This document shows positions 22,680 to 30,059 of a DNA stretch of 30,059 nucleotides, one piece after another (the first letter of the stretch is position 1; every line of letters starts with the position of its first letter). Origin of the DNA: CAZQKE01 sp964593865 (lineage in GTDB: Bacteria; Chloroflexota; Anaerolineae; JAAYZQ01); assembly GCA_964593865.1 (NCBI GenBank), contig CAZQKE010000028.1, positions 1 to 30,059 of the forward strand. Reading direction: 5' to 3'. The position numbers and the translations under genes are program-made. The notes below the pieces were generated by a model. The model ran no database searches. It worked only from the letters and a program-made list of their open reading frames with translations, and was not told the DNA's origin.

Positions 22680-23654
22680 CTACAACGGCAACCAAGTGCC
22701 GATACCCTTTTCCACCGCCTGGCGGTAGATGAGGGGTGCAACGGCCATATCGTCCAGGGCCAGGCCCAAGTTGGCGGTCATGGTCCGCTCGGTGGGCGAT
22801 TCGCGGCCCGGCTTTTGCCCCGTGACCAGCTCACCCAGGTCGGCGTAGACGGGCGGGATGCCCTGAAAGTAGCCGACGCTTTGATAGTAGCGCAGCTGGG
22901 CAACGTCATCGGTGCAGAATTTATCCGCTTCCTGCATGGCCGCCGGATGCCAATAGGAGTCAAAATCCACCAGCGAGGCAAAGGCTCCCTCGTCCAGCCA
23001 CCCGGCTTTGATGGTGGCATGGGGTTTTTTGAGGATCGGCCCGGCGGTGACGACCATATCACAGCCGCTGACGGCCTGGCGGGGCGTGTCCACGATGGTG
23101 ACTTGCAAACCCAGCTGCCGACGGATGTCATCGGCGTAGCGTTGCGCCGCCTGAGGGTTCACATCATAAGCCATCACCCGCTCCAGGGGAAAGAGGACGT
23201 TCAACGCCTCAACATTGGTCCGGCCCTGGACGCCGCAGCCCAGGACGCCGACAACCGACGATTCGGGGCGGGCCAGGTACTTGGCAGCAATGGCCGTCGC
23301 CGCACCGGTGCGCTTGCCGGTGATCCAGACGCAATCCATGACGGCCAGGGGCAAGCCGGTTTCCACATCGTTGAGGATCAGCAGCCCGGTGATATAAGGT
23401 AGGCCCCGCTTGGGGTTTTCGGGAAAGCCACCCACCCATTTGATCCCCGCCGACCGAAGGGCCGGGATGTAGGCCGGCATAGCATGGATGAAATTGTCAC
23501 CGCCGCCGGGGTGGATGCCCGGCTTGGGCGGCATTTCAACACGGCCTTCGCCCTTTTCGCGGAAGGCGGTTTCCAAAGCTTCGATGACCTGGGCCATGGT
23601 CACGCCTACGGCCTCTACATCAGATTGGGAAAGATAAAGAACCTTTTCGCTCAT
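22680..23654 (-). CDS. Ornithine cyclodeaminase/mu-crystallin family protein
   Basis: A 324-residue NAD(P)-dependent cytoplasmic enzyme. The N-terminal substrate half has MPPKPGIHPGGGDNFIHAMPAY and AGIKWVGGFPENP; the central LPLAVMDCVWITGKRTGAATAIAAKYLA, here split as LPLAVMDCVWITG and KRTGAATAIAAKYLA, is the family hallmark. The Rossmann segment VVGVLGCGVQGRTNVEAL (GxGxxG) and AYDVNP follow. Members include ornithine cyclodeaminase, lysine cyclodeaminase, alanine dehydrogenase and ketimine reductase; the substrate cannot be told from sequence. The start at 23654 (MSEKVLYLSQ) is chosen because a GGGGGAG lies just upstream and a longer in-frame start at 23741 adds residues foreign to the family. 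It is convergent with aconitase. Confidence 0.87.
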   Translation of the reverse strand: MSEKVLYLSQSDVEAVGVTMAQVIEALETAFREKGEGRVEMPPKPGIHPGGGDNFIHAMPAYIPALRSAGIKWVGGFPENPKRGLPYITGLLILNDVETGLPLAVMDCVWITGKRTGAATAIAAKYLARPESSVVGVLGCGVQGRTNVEALNVLFPLERVMAYDVNPQAAQRYADDIRRQLGLQVTIVDTPRQAVSGCDMVVTAGPILKKPHATIKAGWLDEGAFASLVDFDSYWHPAAMQEADKFCTDDVAQLRYYQSVGYFQGIPPVYADLGELVTGQKPGRESPTERTMTANLGLALDDMAVAPLIYRQAVEKGIGTWLPL

Positions 23655-23794
23655 CGTCACTCCCCCTATCGCATTTTGGACAACAAACCAGGGCAGGTGC
23701 ATACCGCAAGGCCGCCGAGGGCGCGGAATTTGCGAATGCACCCGCCCCTATCTGCTCGGCGCAGGTCCCTGCAACAACGACGGGAGGGTCCGGC

Positions 23795-24070
23795 TCAACC
23801 GTTTCGCAGCAAAAGCGGCAGGTAGATTTTGTACTCTACCACCTGTCCACACCAGAAACCGGAGCAAAGTTCGTAATCGCCGACGGAGGAGGCCACACCC
23901 ACCACCGCCTGCCCGACGGTGCCGCTCAGGGCATATGGGTCGGCCTCCACATACCCACCCCCGCCGCCCACGACGTACCGGTCCACCACTACCGCCACTC
24001 CGTTGGCCAGGACAACGCCGGACAGCAGGATGAGGACGGCCAGGGCTGCAAAAATCGCCGTTCGTCTCAT
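23795..24070 (-). CDS. Small exported protein with C-terminal IYLPLLLRN motif
   Basis: A 91-residue protein of unknown function. A signal peptide (MRRTAIFAALAVLILLSGVVLANG) leads a mature part of about 67 residues: a Gly/Val-rich stretch (VDRYVVGGGGGYVEADPYALSGTVGQAVVG), here noted as VDRYVVGGGGGYVEA then SGTVGQAVVG, two Cys (ELCSGFWCG) and the ending YKIYLPLLLRNG. Similar KIYLPLVLRN endings recur on many exported Chloroflexota proteins in my recollection, possibly as a sorting tail. The SGTVGQ...GDYELCSGFW arrangement also resembles a module found at the end of larger exported proteins. It lies 10 bp downstream of the GVYG-repeat gene and is likely in its operon. Confidence 0.65.
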   Translation of the reverse strand: MRRTAIFAALAVLILLSGVVLANGVAVVVDRYVVGGGGGYVEADPYALSGTVGQAVVGVASSVGDYELCSGFWCGQVVEYKIYLPLLLRNG

Positions 24071-24080
24071 CGCTCGCCTC

Positions 24081-25559
24081 CTACTGGAGCATCACCAGCA
24101 TCTTGATAACGCCACAATCGGCATCCAGCCCCTCCAAAGCCTTGCCGATAACCGTGCCGACGGGCGGATCGGAGGCGGCTTTCATGGCATGGCCCGGCGT
24201 AGACGAAGTCACCAACAGGTCACCGGGAGAGATGGGGCCGTTTTCGGCACAAGCCTTGACCGGCACTATACCGACGACGGCCAGGGGGATGTTGTCGGTG
24301 TCATCGGCTTCACCACCGGAACCGGCGGTAAAACCGGGCCGGGTAGAGTAAACGCCGACCACTTTGGAATCGTAGGGAATGTCACTGCGAAGCAATAGGC
24401 CGTCGGGGCCAACGACCAGCACGTCGCCCGGCTCCAAGTCCTCGGTGGTGGGGAGCATCTCCGCCATATCGGCCCCGCCGCTGTGGAAGCTGCCGTCGGC
24501 ATAGACCTCGCCGTCGCTGTCCACCCGGAAGCGGAGATCGTCCGTAGTGCTCTCATAGACACCCATGAGGACGCTACCGCCGCCTTTGGCGACGATGGCG
24601 GTACCGCTCGTGCTCCAGGCGTAGACGCCAACACCACCGCCGGAGTTCCAACCGGTCACACCGTTGGCGTGGTCCTTGGTGGCCAGGCCATAGACACCGG
24701 AGATCCAGTTCCAATCGCCATTGGTCGAGCCGTACACGCCATGGCCGCTCTGGCTATAGCCCCGGACGCCATAAGGGTATCCGCCCGTGCCGTTGTAGCT
24801 ACCGGCCCAACCGTACACCCCCGTTCCTTGCGAAGAGGTGGTCAGGCCACGGACACCGAAAACGTTGCCGGTGGTAGTAGTGGCTTCACCTGTTACACCG
24901 CTGCCGTTGGCCGAAGAGGTCTCGCCATAGACACCGCTGACATAGCCGCTGTCGGCGTTGGATTGCCCGTACACCGCCGCATCGCCATCCGTTGTGCTCG
25001 CGCTAAAGCCGTACACCCCAACACCGGAGGCACTGGAACCATAGACACCGGAACCGCTGCCCTCATTACGAACGTACAATATGCTCCCACCGTCATCTTT
25101 GAGGCCGGTAACATCGGCCCCCGGCACCAGGCTAAAGGCATAGGGAGCACCCATCAATCTTTGGCGGGGCAGGGCCGTTCCTTCCACCTCAACCTCCAGC
25201 CACAGATCCTGGTCAAAGTCGTTCACGTCCAGGGCCGTGGTATCGCCGAGGATGACGTTGAAAAGCCCGTTGGAAACGTCAACGCTCTTGGGACCCTCCT
25301 CCCAGATCGGCGTGCCGCCGGTTTCCGTGTCGTAGAGAAGGAAGGTCATTGATCTGGTTCCGCTTACGGGGACGCCGTTCTCGCTCAATACCCCCTGGTA
25401 GCTTATCATCGGTGAGATGTAGGCAGCAACGCTCATGGCGCCCTCGGTGCCGACCTGGTCTTCTTGCTCCGGCCCTTGAGCACGACTCAAGCCCATGCTC
25501 CCGGCCAGGACAAGGAGAAGGACAACAACGAACACAGAAGGGAGAACTTTTGTTTTCAT
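24081..25559 (-). CDS. Exported GVYG-repeat protein with phage-tail-like C-terminal domain
   Basis: A 492-residue surface or secreted protein. A signal peptide (VLPSVFVVVLLLVLAGSMGLSRA) is followed by a beta domain with ISYQGVLSENGVPVSGTRSMTF and PYAFSLVPGADVTG, typical of tail-fibre-like exported proteins. Residues about 165-330 are a run of degenerate GVYG units (GSGVYGSS, GVGVYGFS, GAVYGQS-like, GVYGETS, GTGVYGWAG, HGVYGST, SGVYGLA). The C-terminal region (DMAEMLP, LEPGDVLVVGPDGLLLRSD, DSKVVGVYSTRPGF, ISPGDLLVTSSTPGHAMKA) resembles the peptidase-G2-like or chaperone domain of phage tail proteins. The repeats probably form a trimeric or beta-helical shaft. An AAGGAG ribosome-binding site precedes it and a promoter lies about 100 bp upstream. 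Confidence 0.7.
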   Translation of the reverse strand: MKTKVLPSVFVVVLLLVLAGSMGLSRAQGPEQEDQVGTEGAMSVAAYISPMISYQGVLSENGVPVSGTRSMTFLLYDTETGGTPIWEEGPKSVDVSNGLFNVILGDTTALDVNDFDQDLWLEVEVEGTALPRQRLMGAPYAFSLVPGADVTGLKDDGGSILYVRNEGSGSGVYGSSASGVGVYGFSASTTDGDAAVYGQSNADSGYVSGVYGETSSANGSGVTGEATTTTGNVFGVRGLTTSSQGTGVYGWAGSYNGTGGYPYGVRGYSQSGHGVYGSTNGDWNWISGVYGLATKDHANGVTGWNSGGGVGVYAWSTSGTAIVAKGGGSVLMGVYESTTDDLRFRVDSDGEVYADGSFHSGGADMAEMLPTTEDLEPGDVLVVGPDGLLLRSDIPYDSKVVGVYSTRPGFTAGSGGEADDTDNIPLAVVGIVPVKACAENGPISPGDLLVTSSTPGHAMKAASDPPVGTVIGKALEGLDADCGVIKMLVMLQ

Positions 25560-25665
25560 CTTTCCACTCCTTTGTATGGAATTTAAAACAGCCGACCGAC
25601 CAGATGTCCTCGCACCTTGTCACGGATTCAATTTTCAAATGCGCCAAGCGTTGCTCGGTGCGCTC

Positions 25666-25694
25666 ATCATAGCACCAACCGTTGAAAAACGCAA
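25666..25694 (-). promoter_or_regulatory. Sigma70-type promoter of the GVYG-repeat gene pair
   Basis: On the minus strand, TTGCGT (25694-25689), a 17-bp spacer and TATGAT (25671-25666). It leaves a leader of about 100 nt before the start codon at 25559; no known riboswitch was recognised there. Confidence 0.5.
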
Positions 25695-25750
25695 ATTTCG
25701 CCGAACTCCTCCAACCGAGGGCAGACATCTTCCGAGATTCTGAACCACCC

Positions 25751-25789
25751 AAAAAAAGAGCGCGAAGGAATTCTCATTCCTCCGCGCTC
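25751..25789 (-). terminator. Intrinsic terminator of the solute-binding/META gene
   Basis: On the minus strand a 14-bp stem (GAGCGCGGAGGAAT with ATTCCTTCGCGCTC, one mismatch) around GAGA is followed by seven T residues. It ends transcription just past the stop codon at 25810. Confidence 0.9.
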
Positions 25790-25809
25790 TCGTCTGCCCG
25801 CCTCAACCC

Positions 25810-28290
25810 TCAGCGATCCATGCGGATCATTTCCAAGATGATGGTTCCGGCTGCATCTTTGATGTAGAGCTGCCCATCCGACATGTCAAAGGCAGCCGCC
25901 GATTGCAGGGCGACCACAAAGGCAGCTTCCTGCTCCATGATGCCTGCCGGTTCATCACAGGTCAACCGGCCGGTGCCAACGTTGCTGATGGTCAAAGAGT
26001 TGCCGCTAACCTGGTAGTCGGCCGAGTAGTCGTTGCAACCCGCCGAGCCGTTCAGCCCACCTCCGGCGTCAAAGGCGGCGGAAAGGGTTGTCCCGGCGAT
26101 CAGATCGGCTCCGTTGAGCTTGGTCACACGCCAGTGGCTATCGGCCAGGGGGTTTTCCGGCGCCGCCTCAACGACGGTGACATCGGCTTCCTGGTAAACC
26201 ATATCCCCGCCGGGATAAAAGTTGTAGGCTTCCAGGCGGTAGGTGTAGGTGCCCGGTTGCGTCAAGGTGCAATCCTCCGCCTGGCCCGACAGGTTCTGCC
26301 CTTCTCCAACCGAGGCTCCGTTGCGCAGGAGCCGGAGATAGGTCGTCCCGCCGCTCGCGCTCCAGTTGATGTCCACACACTCCCCGACGAGGATGGTGTT
26401 GGGCATGACGGAGAAGCTACTGATCACCGGCTGCTCCGGCGCAGGGGTAGGCGCAGGTGTGGCCGTGGCCGGGTCCACCACGTTGACCGTCTGCCGACCG
26501 TGGCTGGTCCCGCCCGGACCGGCCGCTTCGATGGCATAGGCCACCGAACCGACCGCCTGGGGGCAATGCTGGGTGCTGCCCTCGCTGGGTGCGGGCCGCC
26601 AAAGGATGGATTCGTCGGCGGCGATGGTGATGTTGTCAACCTCACCCTCTACCTTCCAGCGGATGGTAACGCACTGGCCCAGGGTGATCTGGCCCGGCGG
26701 GTCCACGGTAAAGCGGGTGATGGCCGGGGCTTCGGGCGCGGATTCAACATAGACGGTGATCTGGCGCACGTCTACCGAGTTGTCCGGCTTGACCACGCGC
26801 AGGTAGTAGGTGACGGTCACAGGCGGGCACTCAACGCGGGTTTCCTCGCCGGTGACGCCGTGATCCTGCCAGGCTTCCCCTTCTTTGTAGAAGTAGATGG
26901 CTTTGACATTGTCCACTTTCCAGTAAAAGTTGACGCATTCACCGGCCTTGATGTGGTCGCGGTCCACGGTGAAGGTGATGTCGGGAGCCGGAGTCTGGGT
27001 CGGCGCGGGGGTGGCGGTGGGACCGGGCACAACATTGATGTTGACTTTGAGCCGCTCGCCAAAGGCTTGGCCCTGGGCGTTTTCCATCTGCCAGATGCCC
27101 TGGTAGGAACCGGCCTGCAAGGGAGCGACCAACGGCAGCTGGATGTCATAGGTCCCCCCGGCGGGCACATCCTGGGCCAGGGTGAGGGGTTGGCCGCCCA
27201 TCTGGTAGCCGTCCACAAAGACGAGTTTGTACCCGGCAACCCAGGTGCAGGTCCCGGTGTTTTGCACCTGCCACCCTTTGGTGAAGCTCTGGCCGGGGGC
27301 CATATCGCCTTCCTGGGTCAGGTGCTTGACCAGGGTCAGACCGTCCACGCAGCTTGGCGGCGGCGCAGGGGTGCTGGTCGGCGCGGGTGTGGGTGTGGGC
27401 AACACTTGGGGCATTCCCAGGTACTGTTGCGCCAGACGACCGATGGTTCCGTCGTTGTACAGTTCGGTGATGACGCCGTCAATCTTTTCTTTGAGGGCCG
27501 CCGCGCCTTTGGGCAAGGCGATGGCATAGTTTTGGCTGTTCAGACCTGTGGCCACCAGCTCCACACCGCCCTGGTCCACAAAAGCCTGGGCGGCCTGGGC
27601 GTCCATGAGCACCAGGTCAATGCGCGATTCCTGCAGGTCGCGGATGGCATCCTCTGCCTTTTCGTAGGCAAAGAGGTTGTTGGGCGACATACGGCCCGTG
27701 TCAATGAAGGTGGTCTGTATCCAGCTCTGATAGACGGTGTTGCGCTGGACGCCGATCCGGTACTGAGTCAGGTCATCCGGCCCGTTGATGACGATGCCGG
27801 ACCCGGCTTTGGCCAGGACGCCGTCTTCGCTGACCAGGTAGACGTTGCTAAAGTCCATCACCGCTTCCCGCTCCGGCGTGCGGGAAATGGCGGCAATGGC
27901 GACATCAATCTGCCCCAGCTGCAGGGCCGAGGCCAAGCCGTCGAAGGCAATGTCTCGGTACTCCACCTGGATCCCCAGCCGCCGCCCGATCTCGTCCATG
28001 AGGGCGACATCAAAGCCGTCGATCTGACCGGGAGCGACATAGGATTCAAAGGGCGGATAGTCGGCCGATGTGCCGACGATGATCTTGCCCGCCGCCTCGA
28101 TGCGATCCCAGGAGTCATCTCCCTCCGGCTCGGCGGTCGGCATCGGGGCGGAAGTAGCCGGGGCCGTCGTCGGCGTCGGTTCCTCCGGCTTGTTCAACAG
28201 GTTCTTGAGCAGCAACCCACCGATACAACAGGCCGAAATCACGGCCACGGCGATCAAAATACCGATGATAATTTTGACTGTTTTTGACAT
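25810..28290 (-). CDS. Membrane-anchored solute-binding protein fused to NBR1/Ig-like and META domains
   Basis: An 826-residue modular extracytoplasmic protein. One N-terminal membrane helix (about 5-28, with CC at its end) precedes a Thr/Pro linker. Residues about 60-297 are a type-3 (amino-acid type) solute-binding domain: KIIVGTSADYPPFESY, IDGFDVALMDEIGRRLG, IDVAIAAISRTPERE, YRIGVQRNTV. After a second Thr/Pro linker comes an NBR1-type Ig-like domain (about 315-420; MAPGQSFTKGWQVQNTGTCTW), three Ig-like repeats (about 433-517, 520-607, 620-708, each with GECV or GQCV and W) and a META/HslJ domain (about 710-823; WRVTKLNG, GGLNGSAGCNDYSADY). The start at 28290 is fixed by GAGGAGG 7 bp upstream. 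No transporter permease genes are adjacent, so it may be a sensor or surface receptor rather than an ABC component. Confidence 0.85.
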   Translation of the reverse strand: MSKTVKIIIGILIAVAVISACCIGGLLLKNLLNKPEEPTPTTAPATSAPMPTAEPEGDDSWDRIEAAGKIIVGTSADYPPFESYVAPGQIDGFDVALMDEIGRRLGIQVEYRDIAFDGLASALQLGQIDVAIAAISRTPEREAVMDFSNVYLVSEDGVLAKAGSGIVINGPDDLTQYRIGVQRNTVYQSWIQTTFIDTGRMSPNNLFAYEKAEDAIRDLQESRIDLVLMDAQAAQAFVDQGGVELVATGLNSQNYAIALPKGAAALKEKIDGVITELYNDGTIGRLAQQYLGMPQVLPTPTPAPTSTPAPPPSCVDGLTLVKHLTQEGDMAPGQSFTKGWQVQNTGTCTWVAGYKLVFVDGYQMGGQPLTLAQDVPAGGTYDIQLPLVAPLQAGSYQGIWQMENAQGQAFGERLKVNINVVPGPTATPAPTQTPAPDITFTVDRDHIKAGECVNFYWKVDNVKAIYFYKEGEAWQDHGVTGEETRVECPPVTVTYYLRVVKPDNSVDVRQITVYVESAPEAPAITRFTVDPPGQITLGQCVTIRWKVEGEVDNITIAADESILWRPAPSEGSTQHCPQAVGSVAYAIEAAGPGGTSHGRQTVNVVDPATATPAPTPAPEQPVISSFSVMPNTILVGECVDINWSASGGTTYLRLLRNGASVGEGQNLSGQAEDCTLTQPGTYTYRLEAYNFYPGGDMVYQEADVTVVEAAPENPLADSHWRVTKLNGADLIAGTTLSAAFDAGGGLNGSAGCNDYSADYQVSGNSLTISNVGTGRLTCDEPAGIMEQEAAFVVALQSAAAFDMSDGQLYIKDAAGTIILEMIRMDR

Positions 28291-28350
28291 CAAATTCCTC
28301 CTCAAACTTTTTCTTCTCCCAACAGGCGATTGATCCGCATCTTGCAGCTC

Positions 28351-28899
28351 TCACGCCCCTGATGATAGGCTTCTCTCGCGCCTCCGCCGTCTGATGCGGC
28401 TCATGGCCGGGCGGACCGGCTCCCTTTCCGGCCAGGCATAGACGACAAAGGTTCCGGCCAGCTTATCGTGGAACCCCTGCCGCCGGTCGTCCACCAGCAC
28501 CCAAAGGTAGCCCAGGAAAAGGATGGCCGAGAGCAGATAGCCGACCAACCGCCGCACGCAATTGCCGATGCGCAGGCGTCCGCCGTCGGTGCGCACGATG
28601 CGGACACCCATAATCCATTTGCCGACGGTCTGCCCTGTCAGCATCCACAGGCCCAGGTAGTACACCAGCCATACGGTCAGGGTGACCACGGCGACCAGGA
28701 TGGCCATCAGGGCATTGGCCCACTCCTGGATGCCCAGGAACTCGTTGATGCGCAGCGCATCGGAGACCAAGCTGGCAACCGCAGTGATCAAAGAGGTCGT
28801 GGCAATGACGATGCCCTGGTCAATGATCCAGGCGACCATGCGCGTCACGAAACCGGCATATTGGCCCAAAATCAAGGGCCGTTCACTCTCACTGCTCAT
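28351..28899 (-). CDS. RDD-family membrane protein
   Basis: A 182-residue integral membrane protein of the RDD family. FVTRMVAWIIDQGIV carries the R...D signature in the first helix. Further helices are ANALMAILVAVVTLTVWLVYYLGLW, here split as ANALMAILVAVVTL and TVWLVYYLGLW, then the conserved GQTVGKWIMGVRIVR loop, VGYLLSAILFLGYLWVL and a terminal DDRRQGFHDKLAGTFVV motif. The C-terminus is very basic (RIRRRRRERS). Family members are poorly characterised; some have been linked to ion exchange. The start at 28899 (MSSESERPL) overlaps the upstream gene's end by 11 bp, so the two are translationally coupled. An in-frame start at 29031 inside that gene is not supported. Confidence 0.85.
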   Translation of the reverse strand: MSSESERPLILGQYAGFVTRMVAWIIDQGIVIATTSLITAVASLVSDALRINEFLGIQEWANALMAILVAVVTLTVWLVYYLGLWMLTGQTVGKWIMGVRIVRTDGGRLRIGNCVRRLVGYLLSAILFLGYLWVLVDDRRQGFHDKLAGTFVVYAWPEREPVRPAMSRIRRRRRERSLSSGA

Positions 28900-29665
28900 G
28901 ATCCTTGATCCTCTGGATGCGGTCGTCGAAAGAATACATGTCTTGTCGCTTCCCTGCCAGGGGAGAAGGCGGCAGGTCGCGCCGAGGTTTGCGCCGCAGG
29001 ATGCGCCGGACCACGCCCTCCACCGCGGCATCGCCGACGACGCTCACCCGGCGGGCGTTATCCCGCACCATACCGGCCATGCCGATACTCTGCCGGCCGA
29101 TGAGCTGCTGGACGAAATCGGCAAGGTCGGGGTTTTCACCGACGTAATCGAGCACCTGGTCAATGATTTCACTCATGGTCCCCGCCGTCAGCGACCGCGC
29201 CTGCCGTTCTTCATAACGGCCTACCTCTATCAAATGGGCCACATCCCGACCGAACCCCTGCAACTGGGCTTCGACGGGACGGCGGAAGGGGCGAAGCAGG
29301 CGGTTGTCGGTCCAGCGGTTGGCTTTTTCCAACACCCAGCCGGTCACCCCCAGGGAAAGGTACAAGCCGTTGCGCATCGTCCGCGCCGCCCACTTTTGCC
29401 CCTCCACCAACAGGCCGATGCCCAGATAGCGCAGCAGGTCGGCCGACGACTCGGCTTCCGGGGAAAGGGGAGGTGCGTCGGGCATATCCCGATGGACGGC
29501 CCGCAGCACATCCATCAGCCACTCACCGCCGGAAAGGCCCGCCCCCAACACCAGGCGGGTCAGGAGCTGCAATCGCTCAAATTCCAAAGGCGGCGAGGCC
29601 GGTGTAATGTCCGTCGGTTCTTCGGGAGCGACCGCCGATTGCCCGCTTGTTTCTTCCTGACTCAT
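28889..29665 (-). CDS. Hypothetical protein, helical, paired with the RDD protein
   Basis: A 258-residue protein I do not recognise. The N-terminus is acidic and Pro-rich; residues 30-125 are amphipathic to mildly hydrophobic helices (LLTRLVLGAGLSGGEWLM, LLRYLGIGLLVEGQKWAARTM, LYLSLGVTGWVLEKANRWTD), and the rest is charged (EERQARSLTAGTMSEIIDQVL). There is no signal peptide and the C-terminus is basic (RRILRRKPRRDL). It may be peripheral to the membrane. ATG 29665 is used; a TTG at 29671 with GGAAGG 5 bp upstream is the alternative. It overlaps the RDD gene by 11 bp, so the two products probably act together, perhaps in envelope or polymer-granule association (speculative). Confidence 0.65.
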   Translation of the reverse strand: MSQEETSGQSAVAPEEPTDITPASPPLEFERLQLLTRLVLGAGLSGGEWLMDVLRAVHRDMPDAPPLSPEAESSADLLRYLGIGLLVEGQKWAARTMRNGLYLSLGVTGWVLEKANRWTDNRLLRPFRRPVEAQLQGFGRDVAHLIEVGRYEERQARSLTAGTMSEIIDQVLDYVGENPDLADFVQQLIGRQSIGMAGMVRDNARRVSVVGDAAVEGVVRRILRRKPRRDLPPSPLAGKRQDMYSFDDRIQRIKDHEQ

Positions 29666-29745
29666 CTCCAAACAGACCTTCCAATATCAGAGCACTACTC
29701 GCCGACAGACATCCCCTGCCGGGCGAGAGTCGCGGGTTCAAAATT

Positions 29746-30059
29746 CTAACCGAAATAGGCCCGCTTATCCTTGACCAAAAAGCCGGTGATGACAAAGGGG
29801 ATGATGTCGTGAAAGACGATCAACTGGGTCCCGGTCAGCAGCAGGCCGACCACGATCCCGACCAGGACGACGACGGTGTACAACACCAGCCCCCACTGCT
29901 TCCAAAACCAGATGCCCACAACGGAAACGATCTTGCCCAGGGCCAGGATCAACAGGATGGCCCACACCCAGGAGGGAGAGGACTCCCCCTGTTGCTGGCG
30001 CAGGTAAAAGAGCAGATAGGAGATGAAAAGGCCGTGGAGGGCGATCAGGATCAACCAGA
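29746..30059 (-). CDS. Small integral membrane protein (5' end outside the window)
   Basis: At least 103 residues, open to the window edge; a TTG at 30054 could start it, but a true start further out is as likely. It has four hydrophobic segments (LIALHGLFISYLLFYL, WVWAILLILALGKIVSVVGIW, here split as WVWAILLILALG and KIVSVVGIWFW, LVLYTVVVLVGIVVGLLL and HDIIPFVITGFLV) and ends KDKRAYFG. Function is unknown; DoxX-like or other small four-helix families are possible. It precedes the hypothetical/RDD pair on the same strand, 80 bp away. Confidence 0.6.
   Translation of the reverse strand, partial: WLILIALHGLFISYLLFYLRQQQGESSPSWVWAILLILALGKIVSVVGIWFWKQWGLVLYTVVVLVGIVVGLLLTGTQLIVFHDIIPFVITGFLVKDKRAYFG

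Noticed and set aside
25903..28287. A 794-codon plus-strand ORF opposite the solute-binding/META gene
   Set aside because: It is the shadow of a well-supported minus-strand gene in high-GC DNA; it has no family features and no ribosome-binding site.

Overview
The window is high-GC bacterial chromosome with ordinary housekeeping genes on both strands. It most resembles a member of the Chloroflexota (Anaerolineae/Caldilineae-like). That assignment is inference. It rests on secreted proteins with long Thr/Pro linkers and C-terminal membrane anchors, a small exported protein ending in an IYLPLLLRN-type tail, GVYG-repeat surface proteins, tandem small heat-shock proteins and an archaeal/fungal-type aspartate-semialdehyde dehydrogenase. 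There are no rRNA or tRNA genes, no CRISPR array and no insertion sequence.

Layout. 1-1456: the tail of a YfhO-like membrane protein, a dispersed inverted repeat and a COG1180-type radical SAM enzyme. 1453-3030: a Xer-like tyrosine recombinase whose promoter runs into a 28-bp dif-like site, with two partial site copies and a TetR-type palindrome downstream. 3031-4821 (minus): three Hsp20 genes in tandem and, upstream of them, four 11-bp-phased direct repeats. 4817-8266 (minus): a B12-binding mutase-like protein, an opine-dehydrogenase-like protein and a short DnaJ-like protein, apparently one operon from a consensus promoter. 8295-9377: a secreted Thr/Pro-linker protein with a promoter so close to its start codon that the mRNA may be leaderless. 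9382-14986: a threonine-biosynthesis cluster (aspartokinase, asd, an unusual HAD-like protein, thrC), preceded by a consensus promoter, a 53-codon leader ORF with clustered Thr codons, and an intrinsic terminator. This has the layout of a threonine attenuator. 15000-19008: a lipoprotein of the 5'-nucleotidase/metallophosphatase type with an in-frame UGA, then a GH3 glycosidase with a membrane tail. 19013-22670: msrA, a SufU/IscU scaffold and aconitase, packed as an operon. 22680-30059 (minus): ornithine cyclodeaminase-family protein, two exported proteins, a modular solute-binding/Ig-like/META protein, an RDD membrane protein, a conserved-type hypothetical and a partial membrane protein.

How the parts fit. 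The threonine cluster supplies the aspartate-to-semialdehyde steps and the final threonine synthase step; homoserine dehydrogenase and a classical ThrB kinase are not here. Aconitase beside an Fe-S scaffold and MsrA suggests Fe-S supply and oxidative repair. The best leads are the in-frame UGA at 15273-15275, which falls in a PCG(C) motif and is followed by a SECIS-like hairpin (candidate selenoprotein); the threonine attenuator; the dif-like site that overlaps the recombinase promoter; and the HAD-like protein whose motifs appear in permuted order.
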